In this document: piece by piece, positions 7,967 through 15,723 of the stretch | Position numbering within the stretch: position 1 is the stretch's first letter | How the letters are laid out: every line of letters starts with the position of its first letter | From: Acidobacteriota bacterium | Lineage (GTDB): Bacteria; Acidobacteriota; Blastocatellia; Pyrinomonadales; Pyrinomonadaceae | Direction: 5' to 3' | Assembly: GCA_023389035.1 (NCBI GenBank) | Contig: JAEWFC010000015.1 | Coordinates: 124,001 to 188,000 of the forward strand | DNA: 64,000 bases | Notes under the pieces: generated by a model | Database searches by the model: none | What the model saw: the letters and a program-made list of their open reading frames with translations, nothing else | Told to the model about the DNA's origin: nothing | Program-made: the position numbers and the translations under genes

Positions 7967-8865
7967 TCGACACCGTATCACTGAAGCACGTTGTATCGCC
8001 TCCGCTGTCAGAGGATCATCTGCGCGACATCGGCGCGGTTGAACCATACGGTAAGCGACGGCATCGGGCGTTTGTTATCAACCCGGTCGGAAGCTATGGC
8101 CCGGCAATAACATTTGCGAATACGCCAAACGGCGTGCAGCATTGCTTCGCGACGGTATCAGTTCCGAAGTTCATACACGGGCACAATGCCGAACTTCCAA
8201 AGGACCAGCTGACCGCGTTCGGCTCAATCTTCGGGGTGTGTGATTACGTAGAGCAACGCACGGGCATTCCGTTCGATCCACTAACCGCAACTGTTACCGA
8301 GGCACACTTCGCCAAAGATTTCTTTGTCGGCGCAGAGCGTGTTATTCCGATCCTACGGACGTTATCGACACGCATTTTGCCCGGATATAAGCGGACGCGA
8401 TACGACGATACGGGAATTCAGTTTCGACGCAAGCAATCGTCGCTTGTCTGCTATTCCAAACACCACGAAGTTATGACTAAAAACCCGGACAACCTAGACG
8501 CATTGCAGGCAGCTAACGGCATTCTACGAATTGAGAACAGGCGGACGAGTCGGGCGATCCAAACGATGGGCGCGGACCGCAGCGCATCGCACATCGTCAC
8601 GGAGGCCTTCTGCGATGCGTTCATAGATCAGGCGATCGACAGGCTCGCTCTCGACGACGCAATTGAGCATTACGAATCCGAACCTGCCTTAGATTCGCTG
8701 CTGAAACGCTGCAAACCTTCGGCAGCTTGGCGGCTGTTCGGTTTCCTCAAAACTCTTGAACAGTACGGCCAGGGATTCTGGCGAATTCAATCGCTCGGCA
8801 TTCCGAAGCGGACATACGATAACAACCTGCGCGAACTTCGGAAAGCAGGCGTCGGACTCGACTAA
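7963..8865 (+). CDS. Replication protein of the phage gene II/X (CRI) family
   Basis: 300 aa. Family landmarks in the expected order: N-terminal MIDTVSLK, SVPKFIHGHN (66-75) where relatives have S-L-P-K-x-x-x-G-x-N, VTEAHFAKDFFVG (111-123), LVCYSKHHEVM (161-171) and ILRIENRR (187-194). Gene II proteins nick the phage origin to begin rolling-circle replication; homologues also occur on small integrative plasmids. ATG 7963 overlaps the previous stop by 4 bp, so the pair is translationally coupled. The family call rests on remembered motifs; I did not run a profile. Confidence 0.75.
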   Translation: MIDTVSLKHVVSPPLSEDHLRDIGAVEPYGKRRHRAFVINPVGSYGPAITFANTPNGVQHCFATVSVPKFIHGHNAELPKDQLTAFGSIFGVCDYVEQRTGIPFDPLTATVTEAHFAKDFFVGAERVIPILRTLSTRILPGYKRTRYDDTGIQFRRKQSSLVCYSKHHEVMTKNPDNLDALQAANGILRIENRRTSRAIQTMGADRSASHIVTEAFCDAFIDQAIDRLALDDAIEHYESEPALDSLLKRCKPSAAWRLFGFLKTLEQYGQGFWRIQSLGIPKRTYDNNLRELRKAGVGLD

Positions 8866-8931
8866 CGACCTATGTATATCTATAGCGTCGTTTGATACCA
8901 AATTTGGCACAACGGCATACACCAAGCACTA

Positions 8932-9324
8932 ATGGCACAAAGCAGGAAGGTGACAGAGCAGAACCGGCATACCGGCAACCGTGAGAAGGCACTCGCGGCG
9001 CTGATGGTGACGCGGAATGTACGCGAGGCGTCGGAGCTTAGCGGACTCGGCGAACGAACGTTATTCCGTTATCTCGCCGATCCTGCATTCAAGACAGAAT
9101 ACCGGGCGGCGCGACGTGCGGCGGTTGAGCAGACGTTTACAGCAATGCAGGCCGCGACGTCGGACGCGGTTGAAACGCTTATCCGCAATCTTCATTGCGA
9201 GCAACCTGCTGTTGAGGTCCGGGCCGCAGCGGTCATCCTGGACACCGCTATCCGAGGCCTTGAACTTTTGGACTTTGCAGATCGACTCGAACGATTGGAG
9301 GAAATTACAGATGCGAAAAATTAG
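8932..9324 (+). CDS. Helix-turn-helix protein, terminase-small-subunit-like, element cargo
   Basis: 130 aa. Residues about 18-50 (KALAALMVTRNVREASELSG, then LGERTLFRYLADP) form a helix-turn-helix like those of phage terminase small subunits and related regulators. The rest is an alpha-helical bundle ending in a possible coiled coil (LEEITDAKN). No large terminase is present, so a packaging role cannot be claimed; a regulatory role is equally possible. Its 3' end overlaps the next gene by 14 bp. A palindrome CCAAATTTGG at 8899-8908 lies upstream and may be an operator. Confidence 0.65.
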   Translation: MAQSRKVTEQNRHTGNREKALAALMVTRNVREASELSGLGERTLFRYLADPAFKTEYRAARRAAVEQTFTAMQAATSDAVETLIRNLHCEQPAVEVRAAAVILDTAIRGLELLDFADRLERLEEITDAKN

Positions 9325-9544
9325 AGATTGGCTAAACAGAATCAAACGACTTGAGACGGCAACGGGCGCAAGTAGCGACGTCTGCACGTGCGACGGCGGC
9401 ACTGGGTACGCGGTTTTTGTTATTGACGCAGGCGATCCGCCGCCGGCTGATGAAGGGCCGCAAATATGCGAACGCTGTGGACGTCCGGTAACGGTCGCGA
9501 CGTTCATTGTTGAGGTACACGACACGAATAAAAAAGGAGACTAA
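9311..9544 (+). CDS. Small cysteine-motif protein, unknown, element cargo
   Basis: 77 aa, ATG 9311 preceded by GGAGGA at a good distance. A helical N-terminus (IRDWLNRIKRLE) is followed by C-T-C and later CERCGRP, giving four cysteines that could bind zinc. The reading frame and ribosome-binding site support a real gene between two others in the same direction. No family recognised. Confidence 0.6.
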   Translation: MRKIRDWLNRIKRLETATGASSDVCTCDGGTGYAVFVIDAGDPPPADEGPQICERCGRPVTVATFIVEVHDTNKKGD

Positions 9545-9552
9545 CGAACCTT

Positions 9553-10347
9553 ATGACCAAACGAAAAATGAAACGATCTAAACAGATCGCGGAACAGATC
9601 GCTACCGCGAACGGACGCATCGCCGATCTTAAAATCCGACGAGATGAACACGCGGAAAAGCTGCAGGCCGCGAACGTCGCATTTATGAAAAACGATAATG
9701 CTAGTTTCGACGATGTGCTTCCGCTTAAACACTCACTCGGTTTGATCGCGGAAACTATCGAATCACTCGAAGCGATGGTTGAACGGCTCAACGGCGAACT
9801 AGAAGCGGCCAAGACTGTCGAATCTCAGGCCGAAGCACTTGGGGAAATGTCCGCGATCATCGGCAAACGCAAAACGCATTTTGCCGGGCTCGTCGCAACT
9901 CGTCAGGCTTTGAATGATGCGGCGGCGGAGATGCTGATGGAACGGAATCTATTCAACGAGTCTCGCGATGCGTTTCTGTCGAAAATGTGCGTGCTTGTTC
10001 CCGGTTTCAATCTCGACTCCCGTCGATGGCCTCACGTTGCACCGGAATTCAAAACACAAGTTGCTGCTGTTATCGCGGAACTCGAACGCGAAGGCGTCGA
10101 ACGTGCGGATATTGATCTCATTCTCGGCGAGCCGGAACTTCCAACGATCGAACACGAGGCCGTCGCTCAATCCGCCGAGAATTGGCAGGCACAGCAAGCG
10201 AGGCAGGCCGCCGAATGGGCACGCTTACGGCGAAAGGATGAAGCGGCAGCGAGACAGCAGGCGGCGAAAGACGAAGCGGCGAAACGGTTTGAGGAGGAAT
10301 CCCGCGTCCGGGCCGTGAAGCAAACCCGCAAATGGAATACGGTCTAA
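9553..10347 (+). CDS. Coiled-coil protein of unknown function, element cargo
   Basis: 264 aa. Residues 1-110 form long amphipathic helices with heptad pattern (IAEQIATANGRIADLKIRR, then IESLEAMVERLNGELEA), and residues about 200-255 are an Ala/Arg/Glu-rich helix (RQAAEWARLRRKDEAAARQQ). A middle stretch, VLVPGFNLDSRRWPHVAPEF, looks globular. GGAG at 9536 lies 13-14 bp before the ATG, further than usual. It is the last gene before the right end of the element. No signal peptide, membrane segment or catalytic motif is seen. Confidence 0.7.
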   Translation: MTKRKMKRSKQIAEQIATANGRIADLKIRRDEHAEKLQAANVAFMKNDNASFDDVLPLKHSLGLIAETIESLEAMVERLNGELEAAKTVESQAEALGEMSAIIGKRKTHFAGLVATRQALNDAAAEMLMERNLFNESRDAFLSKMCVLVPGFNLDSRRWPHVAPEFKTQVAAVIAELEREGVERADIDLILGEPELPTIEHEAVAQSAENWQAQQARQAAEWARLRRKDEAAARQQAAKDEAAKRFEEESRVRAVKQTRKWNTV

Positions 10348-10488
10348 AGCTCGCGCGCTTTCGGTAACGTTAGCCGATGCAGGAAAGTGCGCGACGGGGC
10401 GGGGGGAGCATCGACCTTCCGCCCTTTTTTCCGCCTATGTTTCTACTGTACGAATTACGATCAAAATAAGCGGTTTTCACGCCTGACG

Positions 10489-10507
10489 GTGTAACGTTTA
10501 GTGTAAC
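10489..10507 (+). promoter_or_regulatory. Right pair of GTGTAAC boxes (candidate integrase arm sites)
   Basis: GTGTAAC at 10489-10495 and 10501-10507, same spacing and orientation as at 6121-6139, about 50 bp inside the right att repeat. The 10348-10553 stretch otherwise contains no gene. Confidence 0.6.
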
Positions 10508-10553
10508 GTTGCTATTACGACGAGGACTGCAAACTGTAACCTGTTGATTTGAT

Positions 10554-10611
10554 TGGTGCTCCCGGGTGGACTCGAACCACCGGCCTTTCACTTAGGAGGC
10601 GAACGCTCTAT
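10554..10611 (-). repeat. Right attachment site within intact tRNA-Arg
   Basis: Second copy of the 58-bp repeat, covering the 3' part of the functional tRNA gene. The crossover must lie inside the 29 identical bases 10572-10600 (anticodon loop to T-loop), a usual crossover region for tRNA-targeting integrases. Confidence 0.9.
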
Positions 10612-10630
10612 CCAACTGAGCTACGGGAGC
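10554..10630 (-). tRNA. tRNA-Arg, anticodon CCT
   Basis: Full cloverleaf on the minus strand: acceptor GCTCCCG pairs perfectly with CGGGAGC, the D-arm is GCTC/GAGC, the anticodon stem TTCGC/GTGAA holds loop CTCCTAA with anticodon CCT at 10594-10596, and the T-arm is GGTGG/CCACC with TTCGAGT. The CCA tail is encoded (10554-10556). The 5' half is host sequence; the 3' half was rebuilt by the integrated element. The gene begins only 7 bp after the apt stop, so apt readthrough into it is possible. Confidence 0.96.
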
Positions 10631-10637
10631 CAACCAT

Positions 10638-11159
10638 TTATGAATCGTAGCTGATCAACGACTTAACATCGTAACCCTCAAATTTCTTTCGGCCGCCCAG
10701 GAAGTTCAGTTCGACGGCGAATAAGAGACCGGCCACTTTACCGCCCATCCCTTCAACCAGATCGACAACGGCTTTTGCGGTTCCGCCGGTGGCAAGCAGA
10801 TCGTCAACGATCAACACATTGTGCCCTTCGCCGACGGCATCCTTGTGCATCTCCAGCGAATCCTGACCGTATTCGAGATCATACGAAACAGAGACGGTCT
10901 CAGCCGGCAGTTTCTTCGGCTTGCGGACAGGAATGAATCCCACGCCTAACTGGTATGCCAGCGGTGCTCCGAAAATGAATCCGCGTGATTCGATACCGAT
11001 CACGGTGTCGATGTCCATTCCGCGGCACGCTTCGGTCATGGCATCGATGGATTCTTCGAGCCCTGTCGGATCCTTGAGGAGCGTGGTGATGTCGTAAAAA
11101 TTGATTCCCGGCTTCGGAAAATCGGGAACCTCGCGAATTAGTTTTCTTAGTTCTTCCAT
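10638..11159 (-). CDS. apt: Adenine phosphoribosyltransferase
   Basis: 173 aa, normal length. Converts adenine and PRPP to AMP in purine salvage. The PRPP-binding loop [16 protein letters not shown] lies near residues 119-134, and [15 protein letters not shown] near 58-72 is typical of Apt. The N-terminus [19 protein letters not shown] is canonical. It is the last protein gene of a reverse-strand run with the acylphosphatase and HemQ-like genes; the spacers are short enough for one transcript. Confidence 0.96.
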   Translation of the reverse strand: MEELRKLIREVPDFPKPGINFYDITTLLKDPTGLEESIDAMTEACRGMDIDTVIGIESRGFIFGAPLAYQLGVGFIPVRKPKKLPAETVSVSYDLEYGQDSLEMHKDAVGEGHNVLIVDDLLATGGTAKAVVDLVEGMGGKVAGLLFAVELNFLGGRKKFEGYDVKSLISYDS

Positions 11160-11215
11160 TATCTATTAGATCGATCTCACAGTGCGATCAAATTCATTCC
11201 TTCAGTCTAGATCTC

Positions 11216-11488
11216 TTAACGTTCAATGCGAAACGTACGCAAACCGGGATTTGGATCGACCACTATCTCTTCCAGCTCGATCACGCGAGCATGCTTCGGC
11301 CCGGTCGCAATATCGTCGCGAAAGTGGCCGACCTCGTCTTCACTTCCCTGCACGAGTGCCTCAACGCTGCCGTCGTCCAGATTCCTTATCCAGCCCTTGA
11401 CCTGATGTGCAGCCGCAGAATGCTGTGCGAAATATCGAAATCCGACACCCTGCACCTGGCCCTTGATCAAAAATCTTCTCGCGATCAT
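11216..11488 (-). CDS. Acylphosphatase
   Basis: 90 aa from ATG 11488; a TTG two codons earlier is less likely. Small cytoplasmic enzyme that hydrolyses acyl phosphates. GQVQGVGFRYFAQ near residues 11-23 holds the phosphate-binding loop and catalytic arginine, and GWIRNLDDGSVEA near 33-45 holds the catalytic asparagine. It lies 15 bp after the HemQ-like stop and 56 bp before apt. Confidence 0.93.
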   Translation of the reverse strand: MIARRFLIKGQVQGVGFRYFAQHSAAAHQVKGWIRNLDDGSVEALVQGSEDEVGHFRDDIATGPKHARVIELEEIVVDPNPGLRTFRIER

Positions 11489-11503
11489 TTCCAAAACACG
11501 CTG

Positions 11504-12304
11504 TTAGCCCAATGCGTCCAGACACTCCATAAGCGAACGCTTACGGCAAGTGTAGATCGGCATGCCGCGAAGCGTGAATTTGCTGGCAGGCGTGTGCCGC
11601 AGTTCCTCAGCGAGCGCCAGGAAATCTTTCGGCTCGTCCGTCTCGAACGAGATCAAGTACTCCTGGTCCGTAAAACCGAACGCGTGCGTCAGATGGATCC
11701 GAATATTCGGAAAACGCTTGCCCACCATGAAGTTTTCCTCGATCAAGGCGTCACGTTCTTCAGCCGGCTTTTCGTACCAGTCGCTGTGCTTCGCACACGG
11801 ATATAAGAAATGATACTCCTTCGATCCGGCTTTTACGTGCTGGCGGTCTTCTTCACCATCTGAAACGAACATCATCCGTTTCGTAACGGCGAGGTAGTTG
11901 TCAGCGGTTTCCAAGTAGCTTCCCAAACGGGTGCGATACAGCCTGGCGGTCATCTCCTGGATCTCGTTCATCGATTCACCGATCCGCCATATCATCAGAT
12001 CCGCCTTTGAATCGAACCCTACCATCGAATAGCTGAAAAGCAGGAAATTTGGATGATAACCGTCATAAACCGCTTGAAACTCGCTCTTTAGGATGGACTT
12101 GGTCTCATTATCCAGACGCCGCCACTCCGGATTGACCCGGAAAAACATAAAATTAACGAACTGTTTCGGCAGCTGACGGACGCTGCGCGACAGTTGGGCG
12201 TCGTCGACCAACCGTAGTACTCCTGATTCGCTGTTTTCCTTTTGTATCGCCACGATATGCCGTCCAATACTCGTCCTTTGCCGACCCTTACTGCGAAACA
12301 ACAT
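11504..12304 (-). CDS. Chlorite dismutase-family protein, HemQ-like coproheme decarboxylase candidate
   Basis: 266 aa. The fold-level pattern matches the chlorite dismutase/HemQ family: FVNFMFFRVNPEW, FLLFSYSMVGF and YPCAKHSDWYEKPAEERD. HemQ oxidatively decarboxylates coproheme III to heme b. Tyr168 and Lys172 (YPCAK) correspond to the Tyr/Lys pair essential in HemQ. However, where HemQ has its proximal heme histidine (LM-x-x-H-G-K), this protein reads LIEENFMVGK, putting Asn191 at that place. An N-terminal extension of about 30 residues precedes the core. Family is likely; activity is uncertain. Confidence 0.82.
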   Translation of the reverse strand: MLFRSKGRQRTSIGRHIVAIQKENSESGVLRLVDDAQLSRSVRQLPKQFVNFMFFRVNPEWRRLDNETKSILKSEFQAVYDGYHPNFLLFSYSMVGFDSKADLMIWRIGESMNEIQEMTARLYRTRLGSYLETADNYLAVTKRMMFVSDGEEDRQHVKAGSKEYHFLYPCAKHSDWYEKPAEERDALIEENFMVGKRFPNIRIHLTHAFGFTDQEYLISFETDEPKDFLALAEELRHTPASKFTLRGMPIYTCRKRSLMECLDALG

Positions 12305-12578
12305 TGTTGCAGTATTCCGTTATCTTGCGCAACCGACCTTGTTCGATAACGACGCTTAAAAAAAAGCGTTGACTTGCACCACGGTCAGGTATGACATCCG
12401 CAATGTTTACTTCAATTTGCGTCCGCCTCGGCCTACTCGGAAACCCGCAAGAGAGAGTCAGGCAATGCCCCGGGCTTATTGCTTAGGGATCGGCGGAATG
12501 GCCCTTTTTATTGGCGTACCGCTCGCGTGGCGATGCTCCAATTTTTGCGCCCATTCACGGGTGATATAGGTGATCAAA

Positions 12579-13946
12579 ATGAAACACAACTTACTCGGTG
12601 CCGCCCGTCTCGCGGCGATTCTGTTAGCTTTAGCTGTATTCGGCCAAGCACAAACCTTCACCGCGAATCTTTCTTCCGCACAAGAGGTACCGACCAACGC
12701 CTCGACCGCGACCGGCTATGCGCGCGTTTTCCTGAATGAAACCGCGGGAACTATCACATATCGTGTCGTTTTTTCAGGATTGACGAGCAATCAGACGGCC
12801 TCTCATATTCATGGTCCGGCCGACCGCGGGGCCAACGGGGCCGTGATCATTGATACCGGCAGCTCCGGAGCCACATCGGGCACCCTGACGGGAACGAGCC
12901 CTATCACCGCGCCGCAGATCGCATTGCTGAAATCGCAGCAAACGTATTTGAACGTGCACAGTGCCAATTTCCCGGGCGGCGAGATCCGAGGCCAACTTGC
13001 CCTCGCACGACCGGTGGACCATGACGGTGACGGGCGAACCGACCCGAGCGTTCTGCGGTTTCCGAATGTTGCCCCTCCGGGCGTATCCCAGATAACTTAT
13101 TGGAACCTGAATTCGAGTACCGGCGTTTCGACATTTCAGTTCGGGGATGCCAACCAAGACTTTCCTTCGCCGGGCGATTTCGACGGGGATGGGATCACCG
13201 ATGCAGTTCTTTACCGAGCAGGATCTGCTGCGACGCCCGACGGCCGCTACTTCATACTGCGTAGCAGCGATAACACGTTCGACGTGCGGCAGTACGGCAT
13301 TCAGGGAGATCAATCGGTCGCACGTGATTACGACGGCGACGGCATCACTGACATGGCAATATTTCGCCGCGGAGCAAGTGCCTCGGCCGCGACAACATGG
13401 TGGATAAAGCCCAGTAGCGGCTCAGGCGAGGATCTAGTGATCCCGTTCGGGCTTACCGGCAATGGCTCTACCAGCTATGATACGCCGGTGCCTGGAGATT
13501 ATGACGGTGATGGAAAATTCGACGTCGCAATATATCGCTTTGGGCAGACACCGGCGAATACGTTTATCATCCGAAACTCATCCAACGGAGCTCTTCGGTT
13601 CGAGCAGTGGGGTAATTTTAATACCGACTACATCGTTCCCGGCGACTACGATGGTGACGGAAAATGGGATCTCGCTGCGGCTCGCACGGGAGCGACCGGG
13701 ACGTCTCAAATGGTCTGGTGGATCAAACAGAGCAGCACCGGCACAGCGCGCGTTCAGCCGTGGGGAATCAGCTCAGATTTCCCTGTACAGGGCGATTACG
13801 ATGGCGACGGCCGGACAGATATTGCGACCTATCGCGCGGGATCACCGAGCACTTTTTGGGTCTTCAACAGTCTCTCCAACACAGTGGGGCAGATCCGCTG
13901 GGGAACGACCGGTGATTTCCCTGTAAATCGCTTCGATGCACGCTGA
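12579..13946 (+). CDS. Secreted CHRD-domain protein with FG-GAP/VCBS-like repeats
   Basis: 455 aa from ATG 12579, chosen because AGGTG lies 6 bp upstream; a GTG at 12570 would bury that site. A signal peptide (AILLALAVFGQAQ) is followed by a CHRD domain (about 25-145, with ASHIHGPA and GGEIRGQL) and then six repeats of the type PGDYDGDGKFDVAIYR. The DxDGDGxxD loops would bind calcium, and the repeats likely build a beta-propeller. Similar proteins are common and surface-exposed in Acidobacteriota; no enzymatic role is indicated. A terminator follows. The 274-bp gap upstream holds no gene that I can support. Confidence 0.88.
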   Translation: MKHNLLGAARLAAILLALAVFGQAQTFTANLSSAQEVPTNASTATGYARVFLNETAGTITYRVVFSGLTSNQTASHIHGPADRGANGAVIIDTGSSGATSGTLTGTSPITAPQIALLKSQQTYLNVHSANFPGGEIRGQLALARPVDHDGDGRTDPSVLRFPNVAPPGVSQITYWNLNSSTGVSTFQFGDANQDFPSPGDFDGDGITDAVLYRAGSAATPDGRYFILRSSDNTFDVRQYGIQGDQSVARDYDGDGITDMAIFRRGASASAATTWWIKPSSGSGEDLVIPFGLTGNGSTSYDTPVPGDYDGDGKFDVAIYRFGQTPANTFIIRNSSNGALRFEQWGNFNTDYIVPGDYDGDGKWDLAAARTGATGTSQMVWWIKQSSTGTARVQPWGISSDFPVQGDYDGDGRTDIATYRAGSPSTFWVFNSLSNTVGQIRWGTTGDFPVNRFDAR

Positions 13947-13963
13947 TCGAACTTGATTGGTTT

Positions 13964-14000
13964 AGGCCGAACGGTTCTCATAGATCCGTTCGGCCTTTTT
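13964..14000 (+). terminator. Intrinsic terminator after the CHRD/FG-GAP gene
   Basis: Stem AGGCCGAACG/CGTTCGGCCT with a loop of about 12 nt and a following T run, 18 bp after the stop codon. Confidence 0.85.
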
Positions 14001-14048
14001 GCGGTCCGGGCGTTTTAATTTCGGGGTAGTTGTGCCAGAATTGTCGGG

Positions 14049-14915
14049 ATGATCCGAGGGATTTTCATAGCACTGGTTTGTCTGGTCATTGTATCCGCGG
14101 CTGCGGGTCAGCAGCGGCCGCTTCTAACCGATGACATCGATATCACCACTACCGGTGCTATAGAGATCGCGGCGGGTGTGGATTTCCTGCAGAAAGCAAA
14201 GTTTCCCCTATCGGGGCTTACAGGAGATCTCACGCGCGTAGGCGATATCCGCATCCGTCAGGGATTCGCCCCGAACGTCGAACTGCAGATCGAGGGCGTA
14301 ATGCAGAATTTCCTGGCTATCGATACGCAGTTAACCCCTTCGCCCATCCCGCTGAACATCACCGGCAATTCGACCAACGACTTCGATGACATAGTCGTCT
14401 CCGCCAAGATCAAGCTGTTTAACGAAACGGGCAAGCTGCCTGCGATCGGCTTGAAATTCGGTTACCAGATGCCGAATACCGACCAGGCCCGCGGCATCGG
14501 AACTAACCAGATCAATATCTTCAGCAAGATCATCGTCCAGAAAAAGTTTGGCCAAGTCGCGGGCAAGTCAGCACGCGCAAATGTCTTTGGGAATCTCGGT
14601 CTGGGGATAATGAATGCTCCGCTCCGTAATTTCACGCAGAATGATGTGATGCTTTATGGCCTGGCAGGCATTTTTCGGCTGAATGACCGTATCAACATTG
14701 CAACCGAAGTTAGTGGACGGCTAAACACTCGCAGCGGCGATGCCCCGTTAGGAACCGAAAGTATTAGCCAGTTCCGTATAGGCACACAGATACGTGCGTC
14801 CGGGCTCCGGTTTGATTCTGCTGCGATCTTCGGATTGACGAAATACAGCCCGAAGACGGGTGTCACTTTCGGCGTCACATACGAATCCCCGGTTTTCCTT
14901 CCTATCGCAAAATAG
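14049..14915 (+). CDS. Predicted outer-membrane beta-barrel protein, unknown function
   Basis: 288 aa with a signal peptide (LVCLVIVSAAAGQ). The mature part has alternating polar/hydrophobic strands (GDIRIRQGFAPNVELQIEGV, GLKFGYQMPN, FRIGTQIRASGLRFDSA), a pattern of transmembrane beta-barrels, and ends in a strand-like YESPVFLPIAK. It resembles the loosely defined transporter/MetA-like barrels of Gram-negative bacteria. The 3' end overlaps the convergent thiD by 14 bp. Specific function not recognised. Confidence 0.6.
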   Translation: MIRGIFIALVCLVIVSAAAGQQRPLLTDDIDITTTGAIEIAAGVDFLQKAKFPLSGLTGDLTRVGDIRIRQGFAPNVELQIEGVMQNFLAIDTQLTPSPIPLNITGNSTNDFDDIVVSAKIKLFNETGKLPAIGLKFGYQMPNTDQARGIGTNQINIFSKIIVQKKFGQVAGKSARANVFGNLGLGIMNAPLRNFTQNDVMLYGLAGIFRLNDRINIATEVSGRLNTRSGDAPLGTESISQFRIGTQIRASGLRFDSAAIFGLTKYSPKTGVTFGVTYESPVFLPIAK

Positions 14916-15723
14916 GCTGTACGTTTATAGGTGAGTTTCCGCGCCCGAGATCAGGTGCGGTTGCGATAGCTCTATTGACGAACGTCTTCGCTTGCCTAAT
15001 TGACTCTTTCAGGTCTTTTCCTAATGCCAAATTCGCAGCGATCGCTGCGGCAAGCGTGCATCCGGTCCCGTGCGTTGCGGTCGTTTCAATATAAGGATCT
15101 TCGAAAGTTAAATGCTCCCCGTCGATAAACAGATGATCGACCGCCATTCGCTTTCCCGTGCCGAGCGAAGACAAATGGCCGCCTTTTATCAACAGGCACT
15201 TTACCCCAAATCCCATGATCACTTCCGCAGCTGAGAGAACGTCATCGACATTTTCGATCGCGACACCTGAGATCCTCTCAACTTCCGGAATGTTTGGCGT
15301 TAGAACCGAAGCCAACGGGAAGAGATGTTCAATGCTCGAACGCAGAGCACTGTCATCGATAAGGTCGAACCCGGACGTTGAGCGGACCACGGGATCTACG
15401 ACAACGTTCGAGATGCAGTTACTTTCAATGAGCCGCGCGGTCTCAACGATGACCTCCCGCGTGGGCAGCATTCCTGTTTTAAGCGCAGAAAGGCCCATGT
15501 CATCGATCACCGGCTGCACCTGCTGACGAACCGTCTCAGCGGTCTGCGAAACGGCCCCGAAAACAGCTATCGTATTTTGAAATGTGATAGATGCTACGGC
15601 CGCCGTCGGAAAGCAGCCGTGTGCGAAGAATGTCTTGATATCCGCAATAATGCCCGCACCGCCGGAAGGATCGAGACCTGCGATAGTCATACAGACCGGG
15701 GGCGTGTTGTGTTCGTTGCTCAT
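14902..15723 (-). CDS. thiD: Hydroxymethylpyrimidine/phosphomethylpyrimidine kinase
   Basis: 273 aa. Phosphorylates HMP and HMP-phosphate to give the pyrimidine half of thiamine. AGLDPSGGAGIIADIKTF near residues 14-31 is the family signature, TPNIPEVERI near 138 lies in the ribokinase-type core, and THGTGCTLAAAIA near 214 holds the anion hole and catalytic base. The start overlaps the thiE stop by 4 bp. No TPP riboswitch motif is visible upstream in the operon. Confidence 0.94.
   Translation of the reverse strand: MSNEHNTPPVCMTIAGLDPSGGAGIIADIKTFFAHGCFPTAAVASITFQNTIAVFGAVSQTAETVRQQVQPVIDDMGLSALKTGMLPTREVIVETARLIESNCISNVVVDPVVRSTSGFDLIDDSALRSSIEHLFPLASVLTPNIPEVERISGVAIENVDDVLSAAEVIMGFGVKCLLIKGGHLSSLGTGKRMAVDHLFIDGEHLTFEDPYIETTATHGTGCTLAAAIAANLALGKDLKESIRQAKTFVNRAIATAPDLGRGNSPINVQPILR

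Larger units (their letters stand above)
5941..10611. mobile_element. 4.6-kb integrative element inserted in tRNA-Arg(CCT)
   Basis: Bounded by a 58-bp direct repeat (5941-5998 and 10554-10611; four mismatches; 29 bp identical at 5959-5987 and 10572-10600) that corresponds to the 3' part of tRNA-Arg. Inside, all genes run on the + strand: integrase, excisionase-like HTH, CRI-type replication protein, an HTH/terminase-small-subunit-like protein, a small cysteine-motif protein and a coiled-coil protein. No capsid, packaging, conjugation or toxin gene is recognisable. The content suggests a replicating integrative plasmid or a satellite of a filamentous-type phage rather than a full prophage. Confidence 0.88.

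Noticed and set aside
12369..12569. Small + strand frame before the CHRD gene
   Set aside because: No ribosome-binding site, odd composition, and it runs across the leader of the next gene; it looks like chance.
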